From Clostridia bacterium (GTDB lineage Bacteria; Bacillota; Clostridia; Oscillospirales; CAG-272), in contig JAGBTY010000002.1 of NCBI GenBank assembly GCA_017631085.1, positions 1 through 64,000 of the forward strand: a DNA stretch of 64,000 nt, in the 5' to 3' direction. A program made the position numbers and the translations under genes. Position 1 is the stretch's first letter; each line of letters opens with the position of its first letter. The notes beneath the pieces are model-generated. The model was not told the DNA's origin and made no database searches. It saw only the letters and a program-made list of their open reading frames with translations. Positions 33,454 to 42,368 of this stretch are shown here, one piece after another.

Positions 33454-34755
33454 TTGATAATCCACGAAACTTTCAATATAAATGATAAAGGGCATCTTAC
33501 CATCGGTGGAATGGATACGGTAGAACTCGCTGAAAAATTCGGCACTCCCGCATATATACTCGATGAAAACGTGATCAGAAACAATTGCAGAACATATCTT
33601 AAAGCAGCTACCGAGCATTTTTCCGAAGACGCTCTGCCACTTTATGCATCAAAAGCGCTTTGCTTTGCAGGTATCTACAAAATAGCTGCAGAGGAAGGTA
33701 TGGGTGTTGACTGCGTATCCGGCGGTGAGCTTTACACCGCTCGTCTTGCAGGATTTCCTGCCGAAAAGATATATTTCCACGGCAATAACAAGACAGACCG
33801 AGACATCAAGGACGCAATGGATATGGGAGTTGGCACTTTTGTGGTCGACAACCTTGACGAGCTTGAAGCTCTCTCTGGGGAAGCATCCGCAAGAGGAGTA
33901 GTACAGAGAATACTTCTTCGCATAACCCCCGGCATCGACCCTCATACTCACAGAGCAGTAGTAACGGGTAACGTCGATTCAAAATTCGGAAGCGCAATAG
34001 TCACAGGACAGGCGATGGAGATCGTCAAAAAGGCAATTTCAGCAAAAGGAATACGTCTTGCAGGTCTTCACTGCCACATCGGTTCACAGATATTCGACGT
34101 TGAGCCCTTTGCCGAGGCGGCAGACATTATGATACGCTTCATTGCAGACACTAAAAAAGAATGCTCTTATGAAATAGAAGAGCTTAATCTTGGCGGAGGT
34201 CTGGGCGTCAGATATACTGAAGACGATCCGACCATCGACTATTCATCAGCGATAAAGAACATGGCAGACATCATAAAGACATACGCCCTTTCAAACGGAA
34301 TAAAAATGCCAAGAATAATTCTTGAGCCGGGACGTTCACTTGTCGCTGCTTCGGGACTCACACTTTATACTGTCGGCTCTGTCAAGGAAATCACTGGGTT
34401 TAAAAATTACATCTCCGTAGACGGAGGAATGCCCGACAACCCAAGATACGCCCTCTATCAGTCAAGATACACCGCTCTTATTGCCAACAGAGCATCAGAG
34501 CCTGCCGATTACAAGGCGACTATTGCGGGCCGTTGCTGTGAATCGGGAGATCTTCTCGGTGAGGATATGCTTATTCAAAAGGCAAAAAGAGGAGATACTC
34601 TCGCAGTTCTCGTCACCGGTGCTTACAACTATTCAATGGCATCAAACTACAACCGCCTTCCCCGTCCACCCGTTATAATGGTTAAGGACGGAGAAGCTCG
34701 TGTTGCAGTAAAGCGAGAGACCTACGAGGACATCACGGCTAATGACGTAATTTAA
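33454..34755 (+). CDS. lysA: Diaminopimelate decarboxylase
   Basis: The 433-residue PLP enzyme of fold type III converts meso-diaminopimelate to lysine. The cofactor lysine is Lys67 in 'LYASKALCF'. The phosphate-binding glycine loop is 'LNLGGGLGVRY', followed by 'EPGRSLVA' and the subunit-crossing cysteine in 'CCESGDLL'. The start is a TTG at 33454 with GAAGGA nine bases upstream; no ATG gives the full N-terminal strand. Spacing suggests cotranscription from lon onward. Confidence 0.95.
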   Translation: MIIHETFNINDKGHLTIGGMDTVELAEKFGTPAYILDENVIRNNCRTYLKAATEHFSEDALPLYASKALCFAGIYKIAAEEGMGVDCVSGGELYTARLAGFPAEKIYFHGNNKTDRDIKDAMDMGVGTFVVDNLDELEALSGEASARGVVQRILLRITPGIDPHTHRAVVTGNVDSKFGSAIVTGQAMEIVKKAISAKGIRLAGLHCHIGSQIFDVEPFAEAADIMIRFIADTKKECSYEIEELNLGGGLGVRYTEDDPTIDYSSAIKNMADIIKTYALSNGIKMPRIILEPGRSLVAASGLTLYTVGSVKEITGFKNYISVDGGMPDNPRYALYQSRYTALIANRASEPADYKATIAGRCCESGDLLGEDMLIQKAKRGDTLAVLVTGAYNYSMASNYNRLPRPPVIMVKDGEARVAVKRETYEDITANDVI

Positions 34756-34792
34756 AAACTAAAAGCTCCTATTTGAAAGGATACAGATCCCT

Positions 34793-35467
34793 ATGCTTAC
34801 AACCCTATTAAACGGAGGAAACGTCACCGATATAATCGTTTCCCTTATGCTCAGCGTACCGATAATATTTCTTGCGCTTTCGGTTCACGAAACGGCACAC
34901 GGCTACGTTGCCTATAAACTCGGAGATCCAACCGCTCACTCACTGGGAAGACTTACGTTGAATCCTATAAAGCACATAGACATCCTTGGATTTATCTGTA
35001 TGCTGGTTGCAGGATTCGGTTGGGCAAAGCCAGTTCCGATAAACTCCAGATACTTTAAAAAGCCAAAAAGAGACATGGCTCTCACAGCCCTTGCAGGCCC
35101 TCTTTCAAACCTGCTTCTTGCTGTTGTATTTGCGCTTATTTTAAAGGGGGTTGCACTTTTATGGAATTTTCTCCCTCCAAGCAGTGAAATAACACTCAAT
35201 ATTTATACGTGGAGCTTTGAGCTTATCACCATCGGAATTCGCATGAACGTGGTATTCGCCGTGTTTAATATGCTTCCCGTTCCTCCTTTTGACGGTTCGA
35301 GAATATTCCTTACATTTTTACCGAGTAACACATACTTCAAGATAATGAGATACGAGCAGTATATACAGATAGCTATTATGTTAGCGCTTGTTCTCGGCTT
35401 TCTCGACAGGCCGCTGGCTATCGTATCAAATTTCGTATTAAATATTATCTGGCAGATAGTATTTTAA
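34793..35467 (+). CDS. Site-2 protease family membrane metalloprotease
   Basis: The 224-residue membrane protein is a short M50 (site-2 protease) member. The zinc motif is His32-Glu33-x-x-His36 ('VHETAHGYVA') in the first membrane helix, and the second ligand region is 'NMLPVPPFDGSRI'. It has about five to six membrane helices and no PDZ domain, as in the YwhC/Rv1980-like group, which differs from RseP. Substrate is unknown. It is followed by scpA after 36 nt, an arrangement common in Clostridia. Confidence 0.9.
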   Translation: MLTTLLNGGNVTDIIVSLMLSVPIIFLALSVHETAHGYVAYKLGDPTAHSLGRLTLNPIKHIDILGFICMLVAGFGWAKPVPINSRYFKKPKRDMALTALAGPLSNLLLAVVFALILKGVALLWNFLPPSSEITLNIYTWSFELITIGIRMNVVFAVFNMLPVPPFDGSRIFLTFLPSNTYFKIMRYEQYIQIAIMLALVLGFLDRPLAIVSNFVLNIIWQIVF

Positions 35468-35503
35468 AATTCAGACAGTAAAAACATTCTTTTTGGGGGA
35501 AAA

Positions 35504-36307
35504 ATGGAAGCTGTAACCTATCGACTTGACCAATTCGAAGGTCCTCTTGACCTTCTCTTAACACTCATACAAAAGAATAAAGTCAGCATTACCGATATTC
35601 CTATATCCCTTATTTGCGATCAGTATATGGAGTATATTTCCGAAGCACAAAGTCTTGATATGGATATCGCCTCGGAATTTATCGTTATGGCAAGTGAGCT
35701 GATGCTTATTAAAAGCCGTATGCTTCTTCCCAAAGAAGAAGAAAACGAGGAAGACCCCAGAGCCACCCTTCAGGATGCTCTTATACGTTATCAGCAGGCA
35801 AAGGAAGCGTCGGCGAAGCTATCCCCTCTTTACGCCTACTATTCGGGACGTATGGTAAAGGATACCGATGAAATATCGGTAGACAAGACCTACGTTCACG
35901 ATCAGGACGTTGCCTCTCTTTGTATTGCGATCCGCAGAATAATCGCATATAACAATGCTCTCGAAAAGGCAACCAATACTACATTCAAGCCAATGATAAG
36001 TAAGCCTATCATACCCGTAGAGATAAAGATAGTCTCCATTATAAAAAAGCTAGAATCAAACGGAATATCGTCTATAGAGGACCTGCTCGTAGAAGAAACG
36101 ACACTTCCGGACATTATAGCATCCTTCCTTGGTATACTTGAGCTTATAAAGATACGAAAGCTACTTATTGCCGACGAAATTGACGACAGCAACGCCCTTC
36201 TTAAAGGCTCAACAAGACTTATTGTAAATACCGACGACTCCTCGGTTGAAGAAAATGAATACATTGACCTTGTGTCCGACAAAAAAGAAGAAGGCACAGA
36301 GCTTTGA
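35504..36307 (+). CDS. scpA: Segregation and condensation protein A
   Basis: The 267-residue kleisin bridges the SMC heads in the SMC-ScpAB condensin that compacts and segregates chromosomes. The N-terminal region 'LDQFEGPLDLLLTLIQKNKV' (opening) and 'ASEFIVMASELMLIKSRMLLP' are family marks. The C-terminal winged-helix half has 'IIASFLGILELIKIRKL'. An acidic tail follows. scpB begins 10 nt after the stop. Confidence 0.96.
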   Translation: MEAVTYRLDQFEGPLDLLLTLIQKNKVSITDIPISLICDQYMEYISEAQSLDMDIASEFIVMASELMLIKSRMLLPKEEENEEDPRATLQDALIRYQQAKEASAKLSPLYAYYSGRMVKDTDEISVDKTYVHDQDVASLCIAIRRIIAYNNALEKATNTTFKPMISKPIIPVEIKIVSIIKKLESNGISSIEDLLVEETTLPDIIASFLGILELIKIRKLLIADEIDDSNALLKGSTRLIVNTDDSSVEENEYIDLVSDKKEEGTEL

Positions 36308-36317
36308 GGTGACATAA

Positions 36318-36980
36318 ATGAACGAACAAATAAACCAACTTAAAAATATCGAAGGTGCTATTGAAGCAATTCTCTATGCAGCAGGCTACCCGGTCAAATA
36401 CGAAAAGATCGCAGAAGTTCTGGGACTTGACGTAAGAAATACAAAAAAACTCATAGAACATATGAGCGAAGAATTCAACAAGGAAAACTCAAAGCGAGGT
36501 ATCTCCCTTCTCACGTTTGAGGATACCTGTCAATTTTGCACCAAGGAGCAATATGCTCCCTATATAAGAGAAGCGCTTGGAATAAGACGCGGAGGTAACC
36601 TTTCCGCATCGTCAATGGAGGTCCTTGCTATCGTTGCGTACAATCAGCCAATAACAAGATCCTTTATAGATCAGGTCAGAGGCGTTGACAGCTCATATGC
36701 CATGAACTCACTTATTGACAAAGGGCTTATCGAAGCCTGCGGCAGACTTGATGCACCCGGAAGGCCTATGCTTTATGCCACCACAGAGAAATTTTTGCGC
36801 GTTTTCGGACTTCTCTCGCTTTCGGATCTTCCCGCGACCGAAACTATTCTCCCACCTAAAGAAAAACTTCCAATGATAGACGATGTATCTGAAGACGAGG
36901 ACGGCGGAGTTACATCTGCTGAAGAACAAGAGCCTATCGAGCAACTGACTGCTGATATTATACATGATGACAAAGAATAA
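36318..36980 (+). CDS. scpB: Segregation and condensation protein B
   Basis: The 220-residue partner of ScpA is a dimer of winged-helix domains. Marks are 'GAIEAILYAAGYPV', 'SMEVLAIVAYNQPITRSFIDQVRGV' (first part) and 'GRLDAPGRPMLYATTEKFL'. The last 40 residues are acidic and probably unstructured. It begins at a GGTGACATAA-ATG junction directly after scpA. Confidence 0.96.
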   Translation: MNEQINQLKNIEGAIEAILYAAGYPVKYEKIAEVLGLDVRNTKKLIEHMSEEFNKENSKRGISLLTFEDTCQFCTKEQYAPYIREALGIRRGGNLSASSMEVLAIVAYNQPITRSFIDQVRGVDSSYAMNSLIDKGLIEACGRLDAPGRPMLYATTEKFLRVFGLLSLSDLPATETILPPKEKLPMIDDVSEDEDGGVTSAEEQEPIEQLTADIIHDDKE

Positions 36981-37038
36981 AAAAATAACAGACAATAGAT
37001 AATAGTTAATAGATTCCATTTTATTGAAAGGAGGGTAT

Positions 37039-37743
37039 ATGTTAGCGTTAAATATCATCATCGGTATACTTTTGTTTTTTATGTTTATCCTGTCGCTCAA
37101 GGCCAAGATAACCATTGCATACAGTGACGAAGTATCGCTTTCAGTAAAGGTACTTTTCTTAAAAATAAACATACTTCCCTCCAAAGAAAAGGGCAAAGGA
37201 CCTCACTCAATGAGTGCAAAGAAAGCACAGAAAATAAGAAAAAAGCTTGAAGCCAGGGAAAAGAAAAAAGCAGAAGCAAAAAAGGCCAAAGCAAAAGCCA
37301 AGGCTGAAAAGAAAAAGGCGAAAGCAGCTACAAAAAAGAAAAAATCTCTTAGAGAGATCCTCGACATGATAACTCTTGTCAAGGCGTTAGTTGCAAAGGT
37401 CATTAAAAAATTCTGGGGGCATCTGCGAATAGATATTGCAAGAATAAAGATAAAGATCGCAACGGGTGACGCCGCAAGCTGTGCGGTCGCTTACGGCGCG
37501 ATAACGACAGCTATCACTACTCTCTTCCCGCTTCTTGAAAATGTCAAAAACTTCAGTCTTCCCGATGCAGACGAAATAGACGTCAGTGCGGATTTTCTCG
37601 GTGAGGGGATTGAAGCCGACGTAAAGATATCATTCTCTCTCAGAGTATGGCATCTTTTCGACGTAGCATTCGGTGCTGCAGCTACTTTTATCAAGCACAC
37701 CATCAAAAAAATAATGAAAAATCCAAATCACAAAAGATCCTAA
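37039..37743 (+). CDS. DUF2953 membrane-anchored protein (YtfI-like)
   Basis: The 234-residue protein has one N-terminal membrane helix ('LNIIIGILLFFMFILSL'), a long Lys/Ala-rich coiled-coil-like stretch (about residues 60-105), and a C-terminal DUF2953-type region ('IARIKIKIATGDAASCAVAYGAI', opening; then 'FSLRVWHLF'). The ATG at 37039 was chosen because GAAAGGAGGG ends four to five bases before it; an upstream TTG would overlap that site. DUF2953 genes next to ytfJ are a standard pair in spore formers. Function is unknown, possibly in sporulation. Confidence 0.85.
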   Translation: MLALNIIIGILLFFMFILSLKAKITIAYSDEVSLSVKVLFLKINILPSKEKGKGPHSMSAKKAQKIRKKLEAREKKKAEAKKAKAKAKAEKKKAKAATKKKKSLREILDMITLVKALVAKVIKKFWGHLRIDIARIKIKIATGDAASCAVAYGAITTAITTLFPLLENVKNFSLPDADEIDVSADFLGEGIEADVKISFSLRVWHLFDVAFGAAATFIKHTIKKIMKNPNHKRS

Positions 37744-37806
37744 CCCACGTATATCCTCGGCTCTGCCGAATCAAATAAAAATTCATACCGAAAGGAAATA
37801 TTTATT

Positions 37807-38232
37807 ATGGCAAACGAACACAAAATCCCCGAAATAATCCGTTCTTCAATGGAGAATATCCGCTCGATGGTTGACGCAAACACAGTTATCGGTGACCCAA
37901 TAGCTACCGCTCAGGGCACGACCATCATTCCGATATCCAAGATATCTATCGGTATCGCTTCCGGCGGAGTTGACTACAACACAAAGGACACAAACACTCC
38001 CAAGCCCCAGAATTTTGGAGGAGGCGGCGGAACAGGCCTCACAGTTGCTCCTGTAGGCTTCCTTGTTATCGACAAAGACGGTGACGTTGAATTTATTAAC
38101 GTAAACACCAAGGGTAAGCCAGATCCCGTTGACCAGATCGCAGATCTCGTTGACAGAACTCCCGATATTATCGCAAAGATAAAGAACATCTTCTCCAAGG
38201 ACGAAAAACTCGACGACGAGGAATACGAATAA
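37807..38232 (+). CDS. ytfJ: Spore germination-linked protein GerW/YtfJ
   Basis: The 141-residue protein is a clear GerW (YtfJ) family member: 'SSMENIRSMVDANTVIGDPI' (opening), then 'IPISKISIGIASGG', a Gly-rich 'GGGGGTGL' loop, and 'VAPVGFLVIDKDGDVEFI'. In Bacillus it is made in the forespore and affects germination through SleB activity. It follows the DUF2953 gene by 63 nt, with GAAAGGAAA ahead of its ATG. Together with Spo0A it argues that this organism forms endospores. Confidence 0.95.
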   Translation: MANEHKIPEIIRSSMENIRSMVDANTVIGDPIATAQGTTIIPISKISIGIASGGVDYNTKDTNTPKPQNFGGGGGTGLTVAPVGFLVIDKDGDVEFINVNTKGKPDPVDQIADLVDRTPDIIAKIKNIFSKDEKLDDEEYE

Positions 38233-38302
38233 TTATACTCATTTTTTTGCATGTCCTCCCATATATTTAACTGTATAATGTTATTCCATATGCGGAGGCT
38301 TC

Positions 38303-39472
38303 ATGAAAAAATGCTCTAAAAGAATATTTCTGTTTTCAACGATCTCGTTTTTTCTGTCGATTACCATTTTTAGCTCTTTGGTGCTTTGTTTTACTGTAAA
38401 CGCTAAAGCAGCAGGTTCTCCTGCTCTATCGGCAAGATCGGCTATTGTTATAGCGTCTGACGGATCAAGTACGCCGCTTATAATACACGAAAAAAACGCC
38501 CATGAGCGAATGGGAATGGCGAGTACCACGAAGATAATGACAGCTCTTGTTGCTCTGTCCTTATCCGATACAGAGAAAAAGATAGCAGTTCATGAAAATG
38601 CCACGGGGATCGAAGGTTCGTCGGTATATCTTGTAAAAGGTGAAACACTGACTCTTGGAGAACTCATATATGCCCTGCTCCTGTCTTCTGCAAACGATGC
38701 GGCATCGGCTATTGCAATAGGTCTTTGCGGAAGCGAGGAAGCCTTTGTGGATGAGATGAACAAAAAAGCTCTCTCAATGGGGCTTTCAAACACTCACTTT
38801 GTAAATCCTCACGGGCTATACCACGAGGAGCATTACACTACGGCTTACGAGCTTTCGCTCATTGCCGAAGAAGCCCTAAAGAATGATTTTATACTGTCGG
38901 CTGTCTCAACGTATAAGACAACTATCCCTCACCCAGAGCTTGAATACGGTAGGCTTCTTGTCAATCATAACAAGATGCTAAAGCTCTACCCTTCGACAAT
39001 AGGTGTAAAAACGGGATTCACCAAGAAAACCGGTAGGTGTCTTGTCAGTGCCGCCGAACAAAACGGTATGAGACTCATTGCGGTCACACTTGATGCCCCT
39101 GACGACTGGAACGACCACAAAAAAATGTTGGACTTGGGATTCGATTCTTACGAGCTGAAAACAATATATGAGAAAAACGAGTTTCTTTATGAAATTTCTT
39201 TGGTTGGCGGAGAAAAATCATCTGCAATTCTTACAAATGCCCGCCCCATAAAACTCATATTACCAAAACATAAGAATACCGATAACATTAAAACAGAAGT
39301 ATTTTCGAGCTATCGTTTTTTGTACGCCCCTATTTCTCAAGGACGCACGGTAGCCACATTAGTGGTCGAGTATGAAGGCAGAGTTTACTGCTCGGATCTT
39401 ATAACAACCGAATCTATCCCTAAAAAAATCCCCGAAAAGAAAGGATTCTTTTCCCGTATTTTCGGAAAATAA
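38303..39472 (+). CDS. D-alanyl-D-alanine carboxypeptidase (DacF/DacB-like PBP)
   Basis: The 389-residue low-molecular-mass penicillin-binding protein trims the terminal D-alanine from peptidoglycan stem peptides. It has a signal peptide (residues 8-37, ending 'AKAAG'). Catalytic motifs are Ser74-x-x-Lys77 ('ASTTKIM'), Ser129-Ala-Asn131, and Lys236-Thr-Gly238. The C-terminal beta domain (about 280-365) is followed by a basic tail that may touch the membrane. Its place after ytfJ suggests a sporulation role (DacF/DacB), but the housekeeping DacA role cannot be excluded. Confidence 0.92.
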   Translation: MKKCSKRIFLFSTISFFLSITIFSSLVLCFTVNAKAAGSPALSARSAIVIASDGSSTPLIIHEKNAHERMGMASTTKIMTALVALSLSDTEKKIAVHENATGIEGSSVYLVKGETLTLGELIYALLLSSANDAASAIAIGLCGSEEAFVDEMNKKALSMGLSNTHFVNPHGLYHEEHYTTAYELSLIAEEALKNDFILSAVSTYKTTIPHPELEYGRLLVNHNKMLKLYPSTIGVKTGFTKKTGRCLVSAAEQNGMRLIAVTLDAPDDWNDHKKMLDLGFDSYELKTIYEKNEFLYEISLVGGEKSSAILTNARPIKLILPKHKNTDNIKTEVFSSYRFLYAPISQGRTVATLVVEYEGRVYCSDLITTESIPKKIPEKKGFFSRIFGK

Positions 39473-39531
39473 TTTAAACCTGAAGTGCGATACGTCTAAT
39501 TTTGCGATGAGATGTAATAACAACTAAAGTA

Positions 39532-40254
39532 ATGGAAAAAATAAAACTTCAAAAATTCTTCTCAGACATGGGTATCATGTCACGCCGCGCTGCAGAGACA
39601 GAAATATCTCTCGGCAAGGTAAAGGTAAATGGAGAGGTAGCATCTCTTGGTATGAGAATATCTCCAGAGACCGACATTGTAGAATATAAAGGAAAACGGA
39701 TATTCTATCAAGAAAATGAAAAAATATACGTTATGTTGAATAAGCCACGCGGCTACGTCACCACTCTTTCCGATGAAAAAGGACGCCCAACCGTCACATC
39801 TCTTGTTAAGATAGACGGAACAAGACTTTACCCTATCGGGAGACTTGACATGGACTCCGACGGACTTCTTCTCTTAACGAATGACGGCGAATTGACAAAT
39901 ATCCTTACTCACCCAAGACACGAAATACCTAAAATATACCACGTTACCGTTCGTGGCAGGGTTTCCGCGGATATTCTCCAAAAGCTTTCGTCCGAGATGG
40001 AAATAGACGGATACAAAATTCTTCCCGTAAAAACCGAACTTGTAGAGGCAAAAGAAAAGTACTCGATACTTTGCATGACTTTATTTGAGGGCAGAAACCG
40101 TCAGATCCGAAAAATGTGTGATTTGGTAGGACTTGAAATAACAAGACTTTCACGCATCGCGATAGGCACGCTTGAACTCGCCTCACTCCCATCAGGAAAA
40201 TGGAGATTCCTAAAAGACGACGAAGTCTCATATCTTAAGGGAAACAGACCTTAA
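39532..40254 (+). CDS. rluB: 23S rRNA pseudouridine synthase RluB family
   Basis: The 240-residue enzyme isomerises uridine in large-subunit rRNA. An N-terminal S4 RNA-binding domain ('KLQKFFSDMGIMSRRAAETEI', opening) precedes the catalytic domain, with its aspartate in 'IGRLDMDSDGLLLLTNDG' and the 'GRNRQIRKMCDLVG' motif. The scpA-scpB-ytfI-ytfJ-dac-rluB order seen here is conserved across many Clostridia. The AAAGTA site before the ATG is weak. Confidence 0.94.
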   Translation: MEKIKLQKFFSDMGIMSRRAAETEISLGKVKVNGEVASLGMRISPETDIVEYKGKRIFYQENEKIYVMLNKPRGYVTTLSDEKGRPTVTSLVKIDGTRLYPIGRLDMDSDGLLLLTNDGELTNILTHPRHEIPKIYHVTVRGRVSADILQKLSSEMEIDGYKILPVKTELVEAKEKYSILCMTLFEGRNRQIRKMCDLVGLEITRLSRIAIGTLELASLPSGKWRFLKDDEVSYLKGNRP

Positions 40255-40288
40255 AATACCATGCTAACTCAAAAAGAAAGGATACACA

Positions 40289-40669
40289 ATGCTTAAAGTT
40301 TTACCCATACAGACAAAAGCAGAACAAGAAGAGCTTTGCAGAAAATGCAACGTAAAATTTGATCCCGATCTTCTTGCTTATTCTGCAACGGTAGACGACA
40401 GGCTCGCTGGAATCTGTCAATTCAAATTGACAGACAAGGGCGGCATCATATACGATATTGCTCCTGCCAAGGATTTTTATAGCTTCGACGCCCTTTTCGT
40501 TATGGGCAGAGGTGCTTTAAATTTTATAGACCTTTGCGGTGTTCATAACGCTATTTATAAAGGAGACATCGAGGACGAAAGACTTCTTCTCGCCATTGGC
40601 TTCAAAAAAGACAGTGCAGGAGATTTTTCAATAAATCTTGAAGGCTTCTTCACCGATCATTGTCACTGA
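40289..40669 (+). CDS. Small protein of unknown function, possibly GNAT-like
   Basis: The 126-residue protein has a good ribosome-binding site (GAAAGGA) and follows rluB by 34 nt. Its pattern of strands, 'RLAGICQFKLTDKGGIIYDI' then 'ALFVMGRGALNFIDLCG' and 'GFKKDSAGDFSINL', recalls the fold of GCN5-type acetyltransferases, but the acetyl-CoA-binding 'Q/RxxGxG/A' loop is not evident. There are five cysteines, and it ends 'FFTDHCH'. I do not recognise a named family; an inactive or diverged acetyltransferase is the best guess. Confidence 0.7.
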   Translation: MLKVLPIQTKAEQEELCRKCNVKFDPDLLAYSATVDDRLAGICQFKLTDKGGIIYDIAPAKDFYSFDALFVMGRGALNFIDLCGVHNAIYKGDIEDERLLLAIGFKKDSAGDFSINLEGFFTDHCH

Positions 40670-40699
40670 TCTTGATTCAAAAGTAAATTATATCACTTA

Positions 40700-40728
40700 T
40701 TGACAAATACGTTTTTATATGATATAAT
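40700..40728 (+). promoter_or_regulatory. Consensus sigma-A promoter of the Wzz/BY-kinase pair
   Basis: A perfect TTGACA (40700-40705), 17 bp, and a perfect TATAAT (40723-40728), 38 nt ahead of the first start codon. Confidence 0.85.
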
Positions 40729-40765
40729 TACAAAGAATAATTTTATGTTCTGAAAGGAAGTAAAA

Positions 40766-41578
40766 ATGACAAGAGAGATTGATTTCAGTTTTTTGCTGAC
40801 CGTTTTGAAAAAAGCTTGGTGGAAAATACTGCTTATAGTTTTAGCAGTAGCCATAGTCACAGTTTTATTTTCACACTTCTTTATTCCAAAGAAATACACA
40901 CAGGAAGTCGTGTTCAGAGTTGTAAATGATAGTCTTGTAAGTGAATACACCAATACAGGTCTTGTTGAAGCAGCTATGCTTCTCGCTCAGGATTATATTC
41001 GTATAATCAATAGTGATATCTCACTCAAAGCCATCGCAGAAAAAGCAAATGAAAAGGGTTACGATCTATCCGCAGGAAAGATATCCGGTATGCTTTCCAG
41101 TAAAGCAGCGTCAGAATCTGCGATCTTCAGTATATACGTAACGGACGAAGATCCAAAGCTTGCATTTGACATTGCAAATATTGTGGAAGATGTTGCCCCC
41201 GACATAATAAAATCAATATCGAAACCTTCCACGGATCTCGATATTGAATCAATTATAGAACTTGCATATAATAACAATGAAAGTGACGATGCTGCGAAGA
41301 AGGAAGCTTATAACATGTTAAAGGCAAAGCTTTCTCCTTGTGTTACTGTTTTGTCAACACTTGAATATCATGAAAATCCCAGCTCGCCAAACATTTCAAA
41401 AAATACAATGTTCGCCTCCCTTATAACCCTTGTTGCCACATACATAATATTCTTTATAATTGCCTTCCTTGATGTCACTATAAGAACAAAAGACGACGTA
41501 AGAAAGAACATAAAAGCTCCTTTGATCGGAACAATACCTACATGGGAGCTTGATACCACTGCAAAGGGAGGAAAATAA
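40766..41578 (+). CDS. Polysaccharide chain-length regulator (Wzz/YveK-like)
   Basis: The 270-residue membrane protein has two membrane helices (about 20-42 and 214-236) flanking a helical extracytoplasmic domain, the Wzz/YveK layout. 'IDFSFLLTVLKKAWWKILLI' and 'FIPKKYTQEVVFRV' are typical. In Gram-positives this protein activates its partner tyrosine kinase and sets polymer export. The C-terminal cytoplasmic tail 'RKNIKAPLIGTIPTWE' ends one base before the kinase gene. No glycosyltransferase, flippase or polymerase genes are adjacent. Confidence 0.9.
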   Translation: MTREIDFSFLLTVLKKAWWKILLIVLAVAIVTVLFSHFFIPKKYTQEVVFRVVNDSLVSEYTNTGLVEAAMLLAQDYIRIINSDISLKAIAEKANEKGYDLSAGKISGMLSSKAASESAIFSIYVTDEDPKLAFDIANIVEDVAPDIIKSISKPSTDLDIESIIELAYNNNESDDAAKKEAYNMLKAKLSPCVTVLSTLEYHENPSSPNISKNTMFASLITLVATYIIFFIIAFLDVTIRTKDDVRKNIKAPLIGTIPTWELDTTAKGGK

Positions 41579-41579
41579 C

Positions 41580-42350
41580 ATGAAAAAGAAAATAAATATT
41601 GATGTAGATGAATACAAACTTATTAATAAAACCACGCCTTTTGCAATAAAGGAAGCCTTCAACCACTTAAGAACCAACCTCACGTATATCCCGAGCAAAG
41701 ACGATGGATGTCCGATATTTGGAATCACCTCTGCAATGGATAGCGTTGGAAAGAGCACGATAATTTCAAACATTGCACTTTCATTCGCGCAGGCAGAAAC
41801 AAAGGTACTTCTTATAGATTCGGATATAAGACGTCCCGTCATTCATAAATTTTTCAACCTACCAAAAGAACGTCACGGACTTACCGAATTGATTTCCGGA
41901 ATTGAGAAGGACGATACAAAAATCATTACACAATACGAACAAGCTCCTTCTCTTCATATACTTACAAGTGGATTTGTTCCACATAATCCTTCAGAGCTCA
42001 TTTCTTCAAAGAAATTTTCTGAATATCTTAAAAAGTGGAAGTACGAATATGATATCATTCTTATTGACTTCCCTCCCGTTGGAATCGTCACCGATGCTCT
42101 TACAGTTTCAAACGATATAACAGGATATTTCCTTGTTGTAAGAGCTAACAGAAGTGATTCGAGAAGCATTAACAGTGCTATCGCAACTCTTGATCAGGTA
42201 AATGCAAAAATACTTGGAGTTATTCTTAACGACCTTTCTCTAAAAAACAATTCGTCATCCAGATACCATTACACACGCAGAAGCTACAAATACTATATGG
42301 AAATGACGAACAAAAATAATGAAGCAAAAAAAGAACCGAGCGATATTTGA
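41580..42350 (+). CDS. BY-type tyrosine kinase (CpsD/CapB family)
   Basis: The 256-residue cytoplasmic kinase has Walker A 'AMDSVGKST' (52-60), Walker A' 'LLIDSDIRRP' (about 78-87) and Walker B 'ILIDFPP' (about 160). A tyrosine-rich C-terminal tail ('SRYHYTRRSYKYYMEM') is the usual autophosphorylation site. The start at 41580 follows GGAGG by six bases. It works with the membrane activator encoded directly upstream, controlling exopolysaccharide or teichoic-type polymer production. An earlier in-frame TTG lies inside that ribosome-binding region and was rejected. Confidence 0.92.
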   Translation: MKKKINIDVDEYKLINKTTPFAIKEAFNHLRTNLTYIPSKDDGCPIFGITSAMDSVGKSTIISNIALSFAQAETKVLLIDSDIRRPVIHKFFNLPKERHGLTELISGIEKDDTKIITQYEQAPSLHILTSGFVPHNPSELISSKKFSEYLKKWKYEYDIILIDFPPVGIVTDALTVSNDITGYFLVVRANRSDSRSINSAIATLDQVNAKILGVILNDLSLKNNSSSRYHYTRRSYKYYMEMTNKNNEAKKEPSDI

Positions 42351-42364
42351 TCGCTCGGTTCTTT
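42330..42364. terminator. Bidirectional terminator between the BY-kinase and oadA genes
   Basis: A 15-bp stem (AAAGAACCGAGCGAT and complement) contains the kinase TGA in its loop. A runs on one side and T runs on the other allow use from both converging genes. Confidence 0.85.
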
Positions 42365-42368
42365 CTAT

